Shown here: positions 12,812-21,132 of the stretch, piece by piece | How the letters are laid out: each line of letters begins with the position of its first letter | Position numbering within the stretch: the stretch's first letter is position 1 | Program-made: the position numbers and the translations under genes | From: VRUE01 sp035318745 | GTDB lineage: Bacteria > Actinomycetota > Thermoleophilia > Solirubrobacterales > 70-9 | Direction: 5' to 3' | DNA length: 64,000 nucleotides | NCBI GenBank assembly: GCA_035318745.1 | Contig: DATHEA010000031.1 | Span: 1 to 64,000 of the forward strand | The notes under the pieces: generated by a model | What the model was told of the DNA's origin: nothing | The model's input: the letters and a program-made list of their open reading frames with translations, nothing else | The model's database searches: none

Positions 12812-13132
12812 GTGGCGACCATTGCGGCACAGAAAATCCGGATCCGACTGAAGGCGTACGACCACGACGCCATCGATCGGGCTGCCCGCGAGATCGTCGA
12901 GACGGCGGAGCGCACCGGCGCCAGCGTTTCCGGGCCGGTCCCGCTTCCGACCGAGAAAAACGTCTACTGCGTGATTCGCTCCCCGTTCAAGGACAAGGAC
13001 TCGCGCGAGCACTTCGAGATCCGCACCCACAAGCGGTTGATCGACATCCTCCAGCCGTCGCCGAAAACCGTCGACTCCCTGCAGCGGCTCGATTCGCTGC
13101 CGGCCGGCGTCGACATCGAGATCCGCCTCTAG
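12812..13132 (+). CDS. rpsJ: 30S ribosomal protein S10 (uS10)
   Basis: First gene of the S10 operon, 106 residues, also the NusE-type antitermination partner. GTG start giving VATIAAQKIRIRLKAYDHD, with the family core THKRLIDI and the ending VDIEIRL. No good Shine-Dalgarno; an A-rich stretch (aaaaaagagaaacaa) precedes the start. rplC follows after 8 bp. Confidence 0.96.
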   Translation: MATIAAQKIRIRLKAYDHDAIDRAAREIVETAERTGASVSGPVPLPTEKNVYCVIRSPFKDKDSREHFEIRTHKRLIDILQPSPKTVDSLQRLDSLPAGVDIEIRL

Positions 13133-13140
13133 GCATTGAG

Positions 13141-13770
13141 ATGGCTGCGATCCTCGGCAAGAAGCTCGGCATGACGCAGGTCTTCCGCGAGGACGGTACG
13201 GTCGTTCCCGTCACCGTGATCGAGGCCGGGCCCTGCAAGGTGACCGCCGTCCGTGACGCCGAGCGCGATGGCTACGCAGCCGTGCAGCTCGCCTTCGACG
13301 AAGTCAAGATCTCCAAGCTGAGCAAGGCTGAGCTGGGCCACTTGATGAAGGCCGATGCGCCACCGATGCGCCACCTGGTTGAGTTCCGCGATGAGGATCT
13401 CGGCGCCGAGTCGGGCCCCAAGGTGGGCGACGACGTCACCGTCGCCGCTTTCGAGGCGGGTCAGCGGGTGAAAGTCTCCGGGATCTCGATCGGCAAGGGG
13501 TTCCAGGGCGGGATCAAGCGCCACAACTTCAGCCGCGGCCCTGTCACCCACGGTTCCCACAACGTCCGGGCGCCCGGCTCGATCGGCGCCAGCGCCTTTC
13601 CCGGCCGCGTCTTCAAAGGCCAGCGGATGCCGGGCCAGATGGGAAACAAGCGGACGACGCAGCGTGGCCTCGAAGTCGCCGACGTCGACGCCGAGCGCAA
13701 CCTCCTGCTGCTCAAGGGCTCGGTGCCCGGTTCGCGCAACGCGCTGATCGAGGTGAGGACCGATGGCTAA
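13141..13770 (+). CDS. rplC: 50S ribosomal protein L3 (uL3)
   Basis: Binds near the 3' end of 23S rRNA and reaches the peptidyl-transferase centre. 209 residues. N-terminus MAAILGKKLGMTQVF and the conserved GKGFQGGIKRHNF and PGSIGASAFPGRVFKG loops are intact. The end overlaps rplD by 8 bp, so the two are translationally coupled. Confidence 0.97.
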   Translation: MAAILGKKLGMTQVFREDGTVVPVTVIEAGPCKVTAVRDAERDGYAAVQLAFDEVKISKLSKAELGHLMKADAPPMRHLVEFRDEDLGAESGPKVGDDVTVAAFEAGQRVKVSGISIGKGFQGGIKRHNFSRGPVTHGSHNVRAPGSIGASAFPGRVFKGQRMPGQMGNKRTTQRGLEVADVDAERNLLLLKGSVPGSRNALIEVRTDG

Positions 13771-14374
13771 AGCAGCTGTGCTCGGCAAGACGACCAAGGC
13801 AGACCTGCCCAAAGAGCTCTTCTCCGAGCCGTTCCACCAATCGCTGGTGCACGAGACGGCCCGCGCCGACATGGCTTCCCGCCGTCGCGGCACGGCTTCG
13901 ACCCTGACCCGTGGCGAGGTCTCCTTCACCACCGCGAAGGCCTGGCGGCAGAAGGGAACCGGCCGCGCCCGCGTCGGCACGCTCGGCGTTTCCAGCCGCT
14001 TCGGCGGTGGCGTCACCTTCGGCCCCAAGCCGCGGCATTACACGGTCAAGGTCAACCGCAAAGCGCGCCGCAAGGCGATGCGGGCGGCACTGTCGGTCCA
14101 CGCCGAGCGGGGCAGCGTCGCTGTGCTCGACCCCGCAGCATTCGATACTCCGTCGACCAAAGCGGCCGCGCAGGCGTTGGACAAATGGGGTGCGAAGCGC
14201 CCGACCCTGATCGTCCTCGGCGCCGAGGAGACCGGCGCCGTCAAGAGCTTTCGCAACATCGCCCGGGTCACGGTTGCCGAGGTTGGCGCGATCGGCGTCG
14301 CCGACGTGATCGGCTCCGCCTCGCTGGTGCTCTCCGAAAAGGCGCTGGAAACGCTCGAGGAGAGGTTGGGCTGA
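13763..14374 (+). CDS. rplD: 50S ribosomal protein L4 (uL4)
   Basis: Exit-tunnel protein, 203 residues. The conserved loop RQKGTGRARVG and FGPKPRHY are present. The start overlaps rplC by 8 bp and the TGA stop overlaps the rplW ATG. L4 autoregulates the S10 operon in E. coli; no equivalent structure was identified here. Confidence 0.97.
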   Translation: MAKAAVLGKTTKADLPKELFSEPFHQSLVHETARADMASRRRGTASTLTRGEVSFTTAKAWRQKGTGRARVGTLGVSSRFGGGVTFGPKPRHYTVKVNRKARRKAMRAALSVHAERGSVAVLDPAAFDTPSTKAAAQALDKWGAKRPTLIVLGAEETGAVKSFRNIARVTVAEVGAIGVADVIGSASLVLSEKALETLEERLG

Positions 14375-14667
14375 TGGACGCGCGCAACATCATCGTCCGT
14401 CCGGTGGTCTCGGAGAAGAGCTATGCGCTGATCGCCGAAGGCAAGTACACCTTCAGGGTCGCCGACAACGCCCACAAGACCCAGATCGCTGCTGCGGTCG
14501 AAGAGATCTTCAGCGTCGGCGTGGCCGAGGTGCGGACCTCCAAGGTGCGGCCGAAGCCGAAGCGCCGCAACCTGAGCAGAGGCCGGACCCGCGGCTGGAA
14601 GAAGGCGATCGTCCAGGTGATGCCGGGCGAACGGATCGAGCTGTTCGAAGGCGCCGAGACTGCGTAG
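14374..14667 (+). CDS. rplW: 50S ribosomal protein L23 (uL23)
   Basis: Exit-site protein that docks trigger factor and SRP. 97 residues. The start at 14374 (overlap tgATG with rplD) gives MDARNIIVRPVVSEKSY, the family N-terminus. The frame is open upstream to 14185 inside rplD, but that part is not L23. The core KYTFRVADNAHKTQI is intact. Confidence 0.96.
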   Translation: MDARNIIVRPVVSEKSYALIAEGKYTFRVADNAHKTQIAAAVEEIFSVGVAEVRTSKVRPKPKRRNLSRGRTRGWKKAIVQVMPGERIELFEGAETA

Positions 14668-14675
14668 GGAGAGAG

Positions 14676-15518
14676 ATGCCGAACCGCAAAACCAAACCGA
14701 CCAGCCCGGGGCGCCGCTTCGCCACCTACCCGCTGCGCGAGCAGCTGACTGCTTCCGAGCCCGAGGCAAAGCTGACCGAAGGACTGCGCAAGACCGGTGG
14801 CCGCAACGTCAACGGCCGCGTCACGGCGCGCCATCGCGGCGGCGGCGCAAAGCGTCGTTACCGCAAGATCGACTTCAAGCGCCTCAAGGACGGCGTGCCG
14901 GCCAAGGTGGCCAGCATCGAGTACGACCCGAATCGCAGTTGCTACATCGCGCTGATCCACTATGTCGACGGCGAGAAGAGCTACATCCTCGCGCCCGCCG
15001 CGCTGGCGCCGGGGGACACGGTTCAGTCGGGCCAGGGAGCGGACATCAAACCGGGCCACGCGCTGAGCCTTGGTGAGATGCCGACCGGCACGATCGTGCA
15101 CAACGTCGAGCTGACTGCCGGTCAGGGTGGCAAGATGGGCCGTGCCGCGGGCACGGCGATCCAGTTGGTGGCAAAGGAGGGGGAGATGGTGACCCTGCGG
15201 CTACCCTCGTCGGAGATGCGGCTGGTTCGCGCCGAGTGCCGGGCGACCGTCGGTCAGCTTTCCAACGCCGAGCACCAGAACATGAAGATCGGCAAGGCCG
15301 GCCGCAGCCGGCACAAGGGCAAGCGCCCGCAGAGCCGGGGCGTGGCGATGAATCCGGTCGACCACCCGCACGGCGGCGGCGAGGCCCACCACACGCCCGG
15401 TGGCCACCCCGTGACGCCGTGGGGCAAGCCGACGCTCGGCTACCGCACCCGCAAGAAGGGCAAGCAGTCCGACCGCTACATCGTGCGCGGCCGTCGCCGC
15501 GGAAAGAAGAAGAGGTAA
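14676..15518 (+). CDS. rplB: 50S ribosomal protein L2 (uL2)
   Basis: Peptidyl-transferase-centre protein, 280 residues. The conserved C-terminal segment DHPHGGGE with the critical His lies near residue 229, and GRNVNGRVTARHRGGG is near the N-terminus. Ends in a basic GRRRGKKKR tail. Preceded by GGGAGAG, a reasonable ribosome-binding site. Confidence 0.98.
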   Translation: MPNRKTKPTSPGRRFATYPLREQLTASEPEAKLTEGLRKTGGRNVNGRVTARHRGGGAKRRYRKIDFKRLKDGVPAKVASIEYDPNRSCYIALIHYVDGEKSYILAPAALAPGDTVQSGQGADIKPGHALSLGEMPTGTIVHNVELTAGQGGKMGRAAGTAIQLVAKEGEMVTLRLPSSEMRLVRAECRATVGQLSNAEHQNMKIGKAGRSRHKGKRPQSRGVAMNPVDHPHGGGEAHHTPGGHPVTPWGKPTLGYRTRKKGKQSDRYIVRGRRRGKKKR

Positions 15519-15529
15519 GCGACAAGATC

Positions 15530-15802
15530 ATGGGACGCTCGACCAAAAAGGGGCCGTGGGTGGAAGCGGCGCTGATGAAGCGGATATCGGCGATGAACGA
15601 GTCCGGCCAGAAGCAGATGGTGAAAACCTGGTCGCGGACCTCGACGATCTTCCCCGACATGGTCGGCCACACGATCGCGGTTCACGACGGCAAGAAGCAC
15701 GTCCCGGTCTTCATCTCGGAGTCGATGGTCGGTCACAAGCTCGGCGAGTTCGCGCCGACGCGGACCTTCCGCGCTCATTCCGGCACGGGCAAGGGTGAAT
15801 AG
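15530..15802 (+). CDS. rpsS: 30S ribosomal protein S19 (uS19)
   Basis: 30S head protein, 90 residues. The start at 15530 gives MGRSTKKGPWVEAALM, the canonical N-terminus; the frame is open to 15236 but that overlaps rplB and is unrelated. The conserved KTWSRTSTIFPDMVGHTIAV is intact. Two bases separate it from rplV. Confidence 0.96.
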   Translation: MGRSTKKGPWVEAALMKRISAMNESGQKQMVKTWSRTSTIFPDMVGHTIAVHDGKKHVPVFISESMVGHKLGEFAPTRTFRAHSGTGKGE

Positions 15803-15804
15803 CG

Positions 15805-16392
15805 ATGGCCGACGAGAACCCGGATAAGAACCCGGATAAGAAAAACAGCAAAAGCAAAAAAATGGCAAGTAAAAAAACCACTAAAGCGAAAGCGCCGGCT
15901 AAAAAAGCGCCGAAAGACACCGCGGCGAAAAAAACTTCGAAAGCTAAAAAAGCGCCGGAGAAAAAAGCCGGCGAGAAAAAAGCTTCCAAAGCCCCCGGCG
16001 GGAAAGAGCCGACGAAGAAAAAAGAGGCTCCGAAAGCGAAACCGGGGCCGATCGTCGTTCGCGCCAGCTCCCGCTACGTGCGGGTTGCGCCGCGCAAGGC
16101 ACGCCTCATAGCCGATCAGGTCCGCGGCCTGCAGATCGACCGGGCGCGGGCGCTGCTGCAATTCTCACCGCGCGGTGCGGCGCAGGACATCGGCAAGCTG
16201 ATCGAGTCGGCTGCCGCCAATGCGGAGAACAACCATGACCTCGTCTCCGACGAGATGCGGGTGGCGGAGATCACCGTCGACGAAGGCCCGACGCTGCGCC
16301 GCTTCCGGCCGCGCGCGCTGGGGCGGGCGACCCCGATCAACAAGCGAACCAGCCACATCGCGGTGGCCCTGAGCCCGGAAGAGGAGCTGTAA
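15805..16392 (+). CDS. rplV: 50S ribosomal protein L22 (uL22) with Lys/Ala-rich N-terminal extension
   Basis: 195 residues; the L22 core (from about residue 84, RASSRYVRVAPRKARL) is normal and ends LSPEEEL. The first 83 residues are a histone H1-like run of Lys, Ala and Pro (for example KKTTKAKAPAKKAP). Its Lys codons are mostly AAA and its Ala codons often GCT or GCG, unlike the AAG/GCC-biased neighbours, so its base composition differs from the surroundings. The extension would project from the ribosome surface and could bind rRNA or DNA. The stop overlaps the rpsC ATG. Confidence 0.94.
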   Translation: MADENPDKNPDKKNSKSKKMASKKTTKAKAPAKKAPKDTAAKKTSKAKKAPEKKAGEKKASKAPGGKEPTKKKEAPKAKPGPIVVRASSRYVRVAPRKARLIADQVRGLQIDRARALLQFSPRGAAQDIGKLIESAAANAENNHDLVSDEMRVAEITVDEGPTLRRFRPRALGRATPINKRTSHIAVALSPEEEL

Positions 16393-17126
16393 TGGGACAG
16401 AAGATCCATCCCGGCGGCTTTCGCGTCGGCTACATCCAGAACTGGAAGTCGAACTGGTTCGACGAGAAGGGCTTCGCCGACGTGCTCGAGGAGGATCTGA
16501 AGATCCGCACTCACATCGAGGGCAAACTCGCTCACGCCGGCCTCTCGAGCATCACGATCGAGCGCCGCGGCGAAGTCTCCGTCGACATCCACACCGCCCG
16601 GCCCGGCATCGTGATCGGCAAGTCGGGCAGCGAAGTCGACGCACTGCGCAAGGAGCTTCACAAGCTGACCGGCAAGCCGGTCAAGGTGAACATCCGCGAG
16701 GTGAAGCGGCCCGAGCTCGACGCGAAACTGGTCGCCCAGTCGATTGCCGAGCAACTGCAGAACCGGGTTGCCTTCCGGCGCGCGATGAAACGTGCCTTGA
16801 CCTCGGCGATGCGCTCCGGCGCCAAGGGAGTGAAGCTGCAGGTGTCCGGGCGGCTCGGCGGCTCCGAGATGGCGCGGACCGAAAGCTACTCGGACGGCCG
16901 GGTGCCGCTGCACACCTTGCGCGCCAACATCGACTACGGCTTCTTCGAGGCGCGCACCACCGCCGGCAGGATCGGGGTCAAATGCTGGATCAACAAGGGC
17001 GAAGTGATGCCCGAAGGCTTCCGCTCCGACCAGATCCCCGACGACGGCGAGCCGCAGGGCGGTCAGCGCGGCGGCCGTCCCGGCGGCGACCGTGGCCGCG
17101 GCGGGCGCGGAGGAGGCGGTCGCTGA
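16392..17126 (+). CDS. rpsC: 30S ribosomal protein S3 (uS3) with Gly/Arg tail
   Basis: mRNA-entry protein, 244 residues. N-terminus MGQKIHPGGFRVGYI. The KH-domain loop GIVIGKSGSEV is near residues 73-83. The C-terminal 30 residues are an RGG-like tail (GGQRGGRPGGDRGRGGR), a common but variable addition in actinobacteria. Overlaps rplP by one base (tgATG). Confidence 0.97.
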   Translation: MGQKIHPGGFRVGYIQNWKSNWFDEKGFADVLEEDLKIRTHIEGKLAHAGLSSITIERRGEVSVDIHTARPGIVIGKSGSEVDALRKELHKLTGKPVKVNIREVKRPELDAKLVAQSIAEQLQNRVAFRRAMKRALTSAMRSGAKGVKLQVSGRLGGSEMARTESYSDGRVPLHTLRANIDYGFFEARTTAGRIGVKCWINKGEVMPEGFRSDQIPDDGEPQGGQRGGRPGGDRGRGGRGGGGR

Positions 17127-17545
17127 TGCTGATGCCGAAACGGGTCAAGCACCGCAAACAGATGCGTGGCCGGATGCGCGGTTACACCAAGGGCGGCAGT
17201 CACGTCGCCTTCGGCGAGTACGGGCTGAAGGCGCTCGATCGCGGCTGGATCACCAACCGCCAGATCGAGGCTGCTCGTATCGCGATGACCCGCAAGATCA
17301 AACGTGGCGGCAAGGTCTGGATCAACATCTTCCCCGACAAGCCCTACACCAAGAAGCCCGCTGAGACGCGGATGGGCTCGGGCAAGGGTAATCCGGAGGG
17401 TTGGGTCGCGGTAGTCAAGCCGGGCAAGGTGATGTTCGAGTTGGCCGGCGTCCCCGAGGACCTCGCCCGCGAGGCACTGCGCCTGGCCGGTCACAAGCTT
17501 CCGATCAAGACCAAATTCGTGATGCGTGAGGGGGCGGAAGGCTGA
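17126..17545 (+). CDS. rplP: 50S ribosomal protein L16 (uL16)
   Basis: A-site tRNA-contact protein, 139 residues. The start at 17126 (tgATG overlap with rpsC) gives MLMPKRVKHRKQMRGRMRG. The conserved RMGSGKGNPEGWVAVV is intact. An upstream in-frame region from 16982 belongs to rpsC and is not coding in this frame. The stop overlaps the rpmC ATG. Confidence 0.96.
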   Translation: MLMPKRVKHRKQMRGRMRGYTKGGSHVAFGEYGLKALDRGWITNRQIEAARIAMTRKIKRGGKVWINIFPDKPYTKKPAETRMGSGKGNPEGWVAVVKPGKVMFELAGVPEDLAREALRLAGHKLPIKTKFVMREGAEG

Positions 17546-17757
17546 TGAAGGCCTCCGAGACCCACAACCTGAAAGACGACGAGCTGGTGGCGAAGCTGAT
17601 CGACGCCAAGCAGGAGTCCTTCAACTTGCGCTTCAAGCATGCGACCGGCGAGTTGGAGAACACGCACCGGTTGAGCGTCGCCAAACGGGACATTGCGCGG
17701 TTGCTGACCGTGGCCAAGGAGCGCGGGATCGATGTCGATCGAGAGCTGAGGAAATGA
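17545..17757 (+). CDS. rpmC: 50S ribosomal protein L29 (uL29)
   Basis: Small helical exit-site protein, 70 residues, with the family signature ESFNLRFKHATGELENT. Overlaps rplP and rpsQ by a base or a few bases at each end. Confidence 0.95.
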   Translation: MKASETHNLKDDELVAKLIDAKQESFNLRFKHATGELENTHRLSVAKRDIARLLTVAKERGIDVDRELRK

Positions 17758-18452
17758 TGGCTGAGGACGAGCAGAAAAAAGACGCAGTCGAGGAGACGCC
17801 GAAGGATGAGGCGCCTGAGGCCGCGGGTCCCGACGCGGCCTCGGAGGTGTCTGCGGGCGGGGGCGAGGCCTCCGTTCTCGACTCCTCCGAGTCCGCGCCA
17901 CCCACGGATGAGGGGTCTGCGGATGCGGAGGCTCCGGCCGAAGAGGCGGATGCTCCTGCGCCTAAAGAGGAGAAAGCTGAAGAGTCCGAGCCGAATCCTG
18001 AGGACGATCTTCCTTGGAAGGAGAAGAAGCGGCTTGAGGCTTCTCGCAAGCCCCATGCCGCGAAGCCGCAGCAGTCGCCTGAGGAGCGTAAGGCGGAGCG
18101 GTTGGCTGAGCGGAAGCGCCGTGGCGCTGAACGGCGCAAGGAACGGGCTGCCGCCAAGGCCAGGAAGACGCCAGGAACGGGGACTCCGCCGGCTGAGAAG
18201 GACGCCAACGCCGCCAAGATACGGCAGGGGATCGTCGTTTCCGACAAAGGCCAGAAATCGATCACGGTTCGGATCGACACCGCCCGCCGCCACCCGACCT
18301 ACGAGAAGGTCGTCCGGCGCTCGCGCAACCTCCACGCTCACGATGAGCTCAACGAGGCCGGCGAGGGCGACATGGTCCGCATCGTCGAGACCCGCCCGCT
18401 CTCCAAGACCAAGCGCTGGCGCCTGGTCGAGGTGCTGGAGAAGGCGAAGTAG
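17757..18452 (+). CDS. rpsQ: 30S ribosomal protein S17 (uS17) with 150-residue N-terminal extension
   Basis: The S17 core is confined to about residues 153-231 (KIRQGIVVSDKGQKSITV to LVEVLEKAK). The preceding 150 residues are acidic, Ala/Pro/Glu-rich (1-85) and then Lys/Arg-rich and probably helical (86-150). This makes a 231-residue protein where about 80-100 is usual. Residues about 23-53 are encoded by an 89-bp palindromic element that is 91% identical to one in rpsE. The ATG at 17754 or 17757 overlaps the rpmC stop; there is no stop or alternative ribosome-binding site that would let translation begin at the core. Confidence 0.9.
   Translation: MAEDEQKKDAVEETPKDEAPEAAGPDAASEVSAGGGEASVLDSSESAPPTDEGSADAEAPAEEADAPAPKEEKAEESEPNPEDDLPWKEKKRLEASRKPHAAKPQQSPEERKAERLAERKRRGAERRKERAAAKARKTPGTGTPPAEKDANAAKIRQGIVVSDKGQKSITVRIDTARRHPTYEKVVRRSRNLHAHDELNEAGEGDMVRIVETRPLSKTKRWRLVEVLEKAK
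17825..17913 (+). repeat. In-frame palindromic element inside rpsQ
   Basis: 89 bp, 81 of 89 bases identical to 22111-22199 in rpsE and read in the same frame. Inner arms CTCGGAGGTGTC and GACTCCTCCGAG pair with one mismatch. Compared with rpsE, one base pair has changed on both sides (G-C to A-T). The 3' end CCGCGCCACCC matches the ends of intergenic elements F and G. Confidence 0.8.
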
Positions 18453-18461
18453 GAGCAGAAC

Positions 18462-18833
18462 GTGATCCAGCAGGAGTCCAGACTCAAAGTTGCCGACAAC
18501 TCGGGTGCGCGGGAGATTCTCTGCATCCGGGTCAAGGGTGGCTCGCACCGCCGCTATGCCGGCGTCGGCGACGTGATCACGGCGACGGTCAAACAGGCGA
18601 GCCCGCAGGGCGGCGTGCGCAAGGGCGAGGTCGTGCAGGCGGTCGTGGTGCGGACGAAGAAGCAGCTCGGTCGCTCCGACGGCACTTACATCTCCTTCGA
18701 CGAAAACGCCGCCGTGCTGATCGACCCGGCCAGCAACAACCCGCGCGGCACCCGCATCTTCGGTCCGGTGGCCCGCGAGCTGCGCGACCGCAACTTCATG
18801 AAAATCGTCTCACTGGCGCCGGAGGTGCTTTAG
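18462..18833 (+). CDS. rplN: 50S ribosomal protein L14 (uL14)
   Basis: Intersubunit-bridge protein, 123 residues. GTG start giving VIQQESRLKVADNSGAR, the family N-terminus; conserved GTRIFGPVARELR near the end. First gene after rpsQ, 9 bp downstream. Confidence 0.97.
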   Translation: MIQQESRLKVADNSGAREILCIRVKGGSHRRYAGVGDVITATVKQASPQGGVRKGEVVQAVVVRTKKQLGRSDGTYISFDENAAVLIDPASNNPRGTRIFGPVARELRDRNFMKIVSLAPEVL

Positions 18834-18835
18834 CG

Positions 18836-19177
18836 ATGGCGAAGGCGATGCGAATCAGGACCGACGACATGGTCAAGGTGATCGGCGGCAAGGACTCCGG
18901 CAAGACCGGCCGCGTGCTGCGCACCGAGCCGAAGCGCAACTTCGTCTACGTCGAGGGCATCAACACGGTCAAGCGACACGAAAAAGCGCGGCCGACCCAG
19001 GACGTGCAGAAAGCCGGCCAGCAGCTCGGCGGGATCGTCGAGAAGGAGGGGCCGATCCACGTCTCCAACGTGATGCTGCTCGATCCCAAAGACAACAAGC
19101 CGACGCGGATCGGCGTCCGCCGCGACAAAGGCGGCAAGCGTGAGCGATTCGCGAAGCGAAGCGGGGTGTCGCTCTAA
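18836..19177 (+). CDS. rplX: 50S ribosomal protein L24 (uL24)
   Basis: Assembly-initiator protein with a KOW motif (VKVIGGKDSGKTGRV, about residues 13-27). 113 residues. It carries the conserved EGINTVKRHEK. The last base of the TAA stop overlaps the rplE ATG. Confidence 0.96.
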   Translation: MAKAMRIRTDDMVKVIGGKDSGKTGRVLRTEPKRNFVYVEGINTVKRHEKARPTQDVQKAGQQLGGIVEKEGPIHVSNVMLLDPKDNKPTRIGVRRDKGGKRERFAKRSGVSL

Positions 19178-19983
19178 TGGAGGCGGCAACGACCCCACAG
19201 TCCCAGGCCGCACCGCCGCCGCGTCTGCGCGAGCGCTACGAGCAGGACGTGGCGCCGGCCCTGACCAAGAAATTCGGCTACACGAGCGCAATGCAGATTC
19301 CCCGCTTGCAGAAGATCGTCCTCAATATGGGTGTCGGCGAGGCCAAGCAGAACGCGAAAATGCTCGAGGCCGCCCAGGAGCAGCTGGCGCTGATCGCCGG
19401 TCAGCAGCCCAGCGTGCGCCGGGCCCGCAAGTCGATTGCCTCCTTCAAGGTTCGCGAGGGGATGCCGGTAGGTCTCTCGGTCACCCTGCGCCGGGCGCGT
19501 ATGTGGGAGTTCTTCGATCGGCTGACTTCGATCGCCGTACCGCGTATCCGCGACTTCCGCGGGCTCAACCCGCGCTCCTTCGACGGCCGCGGCAACTACT
19601 CGATGGGTGTCCGCGAGCAGCTGATCTTCCCGGAAATCGACTACGACTCGATCGATGAGGTGCGCGGTCTCGACGTCACGATCACGACCTCCGCACAAAC
19701 TGACGTCGAGGCCTTCGAGCTGCTGCTCGGGCTCGGCATGCCCTTCGCCAAAGAGGGCCGGCCGGGCAGTCGCGACGCCGAGGCGGAGGCCGAGGCGGAG
19801 GAGGAGCGCCGCAAAGAGGAGGCCCGCCAGCGGGCCGAGGCCGAGCAGGCTGCATTGGAGCAGTTGAAAGAGGAGAACCCAGACGCTTACGCGACGCCGG
19901 AGCCCGAGGCCGAGGAAGCTGCCGAGGGCGACGAGAACGAGACCGACGGTTCAGCCGGCGAGGAGGATTCTGAAGATGGCTAA
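19177..19983 (+). CDS. rplE: 50S ribosomal protein L5 (uL5) with acidic C-terminal extension
   Basis: 5S rRNA-binding protein. The normal core spans about residues 10-188 (RLRERYEQDVAPAL to LGMPFAKEG; RDFRGLNPRSFDGRGNY intact). A further 80 residues follow, Glu/Ala-rich with a probable charged helix (EEERRKEEARQRAEAEQAA) and an acidic end (EEDSEDG). Total 268 residues against about 180 usually. The end overlaps rpsN by 8 bp. The tail shares the composition of the S5 and S17 extensions but not the palindromic element. Confidence 0.94.
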   Translation: MEAATTPQSQAAPPPRLRERYEQDVAPALTKKFGYTSAMQIPRLQKIVLNMGVGEAKQNAKMLEAAQEQLALIAGQQPSVRRARKSIASFKVREGMPVGLSVTLRRARMWEFFDRLTSIAVPRIRDFRGLNPRSFDGRGNYSMGVREQLIFPEIDYDSIDEVRGLDVTITTSAQTDVEAFELLLGLGMPFAKEGRPGSRDAEAEAEAEEERRKEEARQRAEAEQAALEQLKEENPDAYATPEPEAEEAAEGDENETDGSAGEEDSEDG

Positions 19984-20161
19984 GACTTCGATGAAGGTGA
20001 AGCAGGGCCGCAAGGCCAAGTTCAAGTCCCGTGAATACAACCGGTGCCGTCGCTGCGGGCGCCCGCGCGGCTATTACCGTAAGTTCGGCCTTTGCCGGAT
20101 CTGCCTGCGCGAGGCCGCGCACGAGGGCTACGTCCCCGGCATGACCAAGTCGAGCTGGTAG
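19976..20161 (+). CDS. rpsN: 30S ribosomal protein S14, zinc-binding type (uS14)
   Basis: 61 residues with two CxxC pairs (CRRC near residues 24-27 and CRIC near 40-43), the short C-plus S14 form. Ends GMTKSSW, as typical. It overlaps rplE by 8 bp. Confidence 0.97.
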   Translation: MAKTSMKVKQGRKAKFKSREYNRCRRCGRPRGYYRKFGLCRICLREAAHEGYVPGMTKSSW

Positions 20162-20184
20162 GCGATGACAGGATCAACAGAACC

Positions 20185-20580
20185 ATGCTGAACGACCCGA
20201 TAGCCGATTACCTGACCCGGATCCGCAACGCGCTCGGCTCCGGCCACGACGACGTGCAGATTCCCGCCTCCCGGTTGAAGGAGGAGATGTCCCGCATCCT
20301 CAAGGAGCAGGGCTACATCCGCGACTTCCATCGCAAGCCGGCAAAGGTCGGCGAGGCGATCGAGATCCGGCTCAAGTACACCGAGGACCGCCGTCCGGTG
20401 ATAATCGGACTGGAGCGAATCTCGCGGCCTGGCCGGCGGCGCTATGTCGATCACACCGAAGTGCCGCGCGTGCATGGCGGAACCGGCACCGCGATCGTCA
20501 GCACCTCGGTCGGCGTGATGACCGGACACGAAGCAAAGGCGAGAGGCGTCGGCGGCGAGGTAGTCGCCTACGTCTGGTGA
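20185..20580 (+). CDS. rpsH: 30S ribosomal protein S8 (uS8)
   Basis: Central-domain 16S binder, 131 residues. The start at 20185 gives MLNDPIADYLTRIRNAL. C-terminal STSVGVMTGHEAKARGVGGE carries the conserved rRNA-contact segment. The frame is open to 20092, but that overlaps rpsN and is unrelated. In E. coli S8 regulates the spc operon; no equivalent target was identified. Confidence 0.96.
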   Translation: MLNDPIADYLTRIRNALGSGHDDVQIPASRLKEEMSRILKEQGYIRDFHRKPAKVGEAIEIRLKYTEDRRPVIIGLERISRPGRRRYVDHTEVPRVHGGTGTAIVSTSVGVMTGHEAKARGVGGEVVAYVW

Positions 20581-20596
20581 CCCGGAGCATTCGACG

Positions 20597-21130
20597 ATGA
20601 GCCGAATTGGAAGAAAGCCGATCCCCGTTCCCGAGTCCGTCACGGTCGAGCTTGCCCCTGGGCGGGTTGCCGTCAAGGGACCGAAGGGCGAGTTGGCGCA
20701 GAACCTCTCGGCTGAGATGAAGGTTCAGCAGGACGACGGCACGGTCACCGTGGAGCGCCCCACCGATCGTGGCGAGCATCGTGCCCTGCACGGACTGACC
20801 CGGAGCCTGATCGCGAACATGGTCGAGGGCGTTACCGAGGGGTTCGAGAAACGGCTCGAGATCCAGGGCGTCGGCTACCGCGCCCAACTCAAAGGCAAGA
20901 ACTTGGAGATGGCGCTCGGTTACTCACACCCGGTCCCGATCGAGCCGCCAAAGGGAATTGAGTTCGAGGTTCCGCAGCCAACGGAGATCATCGTGCGGGG
21001 AATCGACAAGCAGCTGGTCGGGCAGGTTGCCGCCGACATTCGCAAGCGCCGCCCGCCGGAGCCCTACAAGGGCAAGGGAATCCGTTACCGCGACGAGCAC
21101 GTGATGCGCAAGGTCGGGAAGAGGGCCTAG
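20597..21130 (+). CDS. rplF: 50S ribosomal protein L6 (uL6)
   Basis: 177 residues, two tandem L6 folds. N-terminus MSRIGRKPIPVPESV; signature PEPYKGKGIRYRDE near residues 153-166. Two bases separate it from rplR. Confidence 0.97.
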   Translation: MSRIGRKPIPVPESVTVELAPGRVAVKGPKGELAQNLSAEMKVQQDDGTVTVERPTDRGEHRALHGLTRSLIANMVEGVTEGFEKRLEIQGVGYRAQLKGKNLEMALGYSHPVPIEPPKGIEFEVPQPTEIIVRGIDKQLVGQVAADIRKRRPPEPYKGKGIRYRDEHVMRKVGKRA

Positions 21131-21132
21131 CG

